DNA of 64,000 bases from JAEUJZ01 sp964460115. Its GTDB lineage: Bacteria; Myxococcota_A; Polyangia; Palsa-1104; JAEUJZ01. The DNA lies in assembly GCA_964460115.1 (NCBI GenBank), contig CAYWPR010000020.1, positions 1 through 64,000 of the forward strand, given 5' to 3'. The notes beneath the pieces were generated by a model. That model was not told the DNA's origin and ran no database searches. It saw only the letters and a program-made list of their open reading frames with translations. This document shows positions 63,312-64,000 of the stretch, in pieces. A program made the position numbers and the translations under genes. Within the stretch, counting starts at the first letter, position 1. Each line of letters begins with the position of its first letter.

Positions 63312-64000
63312 TCAAGGGTTTGTGGGGAGCGAATCCGCGGCGGCGGCGGCGGCGACGATTCGAGGTAGACTTTGTTCGTAGGGAGGATAAGCCACTCCGC
63401 CATCGGTGATAATGGCGCGAATCAGTCGGGCCGGCGTCACGTCAAAGGCAGGATGGCGCGCCATGGCGTTTGGCGGGGCGATGGGCATTCCAAAAAGCGT
63501 CAGCACTTCCTCGACACTGCGTTCCTCGATTGGAATGGCCGCGCCGGATGGGCAGTCCAGATCCAACGTAGAACGCGGCGCTGCGACAAACATCGGAATG
63601 CCGTGCGCCTGGGCCAGTACGGCCAGCGTATAAGTGCCAATCTTATTGGCCACATCGCCATTTTTGGCCACGCGATCGGCGCCAACAATGACCGATTGGA
63701 TCTCGCCGCGCGCCATCAGAAAACCGGCCATGGCATCGGTCAAAAGAGTCACCGGAATGCCAAGCTTCACGAATTCAAAAGCGGTCAGTCGCGCCCCTTG
63801 CAAATACGGTCGCGTTTCGTCGGCAAATACTTGCAGAGATGTGCCCAGGGAAATCGCACTGCGGATGACGCCAAGGGCCGTGCCGTAGCCGCCGGTGGCC
63901 AGTCCGCCGGCATTGCAGTGGGTAAGGACGGCCCCAGGAGGAAGTAGCGGGGCGCCATAATCCCCGATGCGCAGACACATCTGCACATCCTCGCGATGTA
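63312..64000 (-). CDS. mtnA: S-methyl-5-thioribose-1-phosphate isomerase (5' end outside window)
   Basis: The C-terminal ~229 residues of the gene are visible; the open frame continues rightwards past the window edge (...HREDVQMCLRIGDYG). It isomerises methylthioribose-1-phosphate to methylthioribulose-1-phosphate in methionine salvage. The catalytic Cys and Asp segments are intact: VLTHCNAGGLATGGYGTALG, VFADETRPYLQGARLTAFEF, IPVTLLTDAMAGFLMARGEI, SVIVGADRVAKNGDVANKIG, TYTLAVLAQAHGIPMFVAAP and the end FDVTPARLIRAIITDGGVAY. The final Ala-rich residues (IVAAAAAADS) are slightly extended. Confidence 0.95.
   Translation of the reverse strand, partial: HREDVQMCLRIGDYGAPLLPPGAVLTHCNAGGLATGGYGTALGVIRSAISLGTSLQVFADETRPYLQGARLTAFEFVKLGIPVTLLTDAMAGFLMARGEIQSVIVGADRVAKNGDVANKIGTYTLAVLAQAHGIPMFVAAPRSTLDLDCPSGAAIPIEERSVEEVLTLFGMPIAPPNAMARHPAFDVTPARLIRAIITDGGVAYPPYEQSLPRIVAAAAAADSLPTNP

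Noticed and set aside
1..64000. CRISPR array, IS element, integrase or attachment site
   Set aside because: The only regular direct repeats are the coding repeats at 29341-29538 and 32989-33084; no transposase or recombinase-like protein is encoded.

Overview
The window is a gene-dense stretch of bacterial chromosome with moderately high GC. It has no insertion sequence, no integrase and no CRISPR array that I can see. The content suggests a member of the Myxococcota or a neighbouring former-deltaproteobacterial lineage: many small lipoproteins, AgmX-like and GYF-like envelope proteins, Cys-rich secreted proteins, multi-domain histidine kinases, a DUF4159/VWA pair, DUF2330 and DUF2203 proteins and one giant TPR protein. 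This placement is an inference from gene content, not a phylogeny. Across the window Leu-Leu is very often written CTT-TTG, so the word CTTTTG (CAAAAG on the other strand) is conspicuous and follows the coding strand.

Layout. 1-5680 (minus): baseplate end of a contractile tail or extracellular contractile injection system (gp25-like, J-like, PASTA-fused gpI-like tail protein, and a further component cut by the window edge), preceded by a small zinc-ribbon protein. 5756-12434 (plus): DUF4159 and VWA membrane proteins, IlvE, a stand-alone B3/B4-domain protein and RtcB. 12428-17697 (minus): GlpD, a CBS-containing ClC channel and a GT-C type membrane protein. 17821-22952: MepA-type endopeptidase, tRNA-Val(CAC), ribosomal protein L28, a Cys-rich secreted protein, an OmpA-domain lipoprotein, DUF2203 and DUF2330 proteins and an FmdB-type zinc ribbon. 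22961-28827 (minus): four tightly coupled signalling genes (DNA-binding response regulator, PilZ-methyltransferase related to the 3-hydroxypalmitate methyl ester synthase family, membrane hybrid kinase, receiver-kinase protein) whose parts match the Ralstonia phcBSR type of quorum-sensing locus.

29167-35115 is envelope biology: a lipoprotein made of hexapeptide repeats, an ECF sigma factor followed by a membrane-anchored putative anti-sigma factor and three small envelope genes, a GYF/AgmX protein, a beta-propeller lipoprotein and a TonB-C-like secreted protein. 35196-37453 encodes a two-gene cytochrome bc complex: a Rieske protein, and a b6 + subunit IV + dihaem c fusion. 37604-41955 holds a lysine 2,3-aminomutase family radical SAM enzyme and a translationally coupled P450/CrtI-like carotenoid pair, followed by Hsp20 and an RlmK-like rRNA methyltransferase.

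43772-50552 is a compact coenzyme F420 locus. cofE-cofD-cofC run rightwards, the fused cofG-cofH (fbiC) converges on them, and a divergent operon carries an F420:NADPH oxidoreductase and a luciferase-like F420-dependent oxidoreductase, so synthesis, reduction and use of F420 sit together. 50645-63291 (minus) contains the 2,769-residue TPR protein, a YihY/BrkB membrane protein, a tandem pair of SPFH proteins and a small two-helix membrane protein. The right edge cuts mtnA (methionine salvage).
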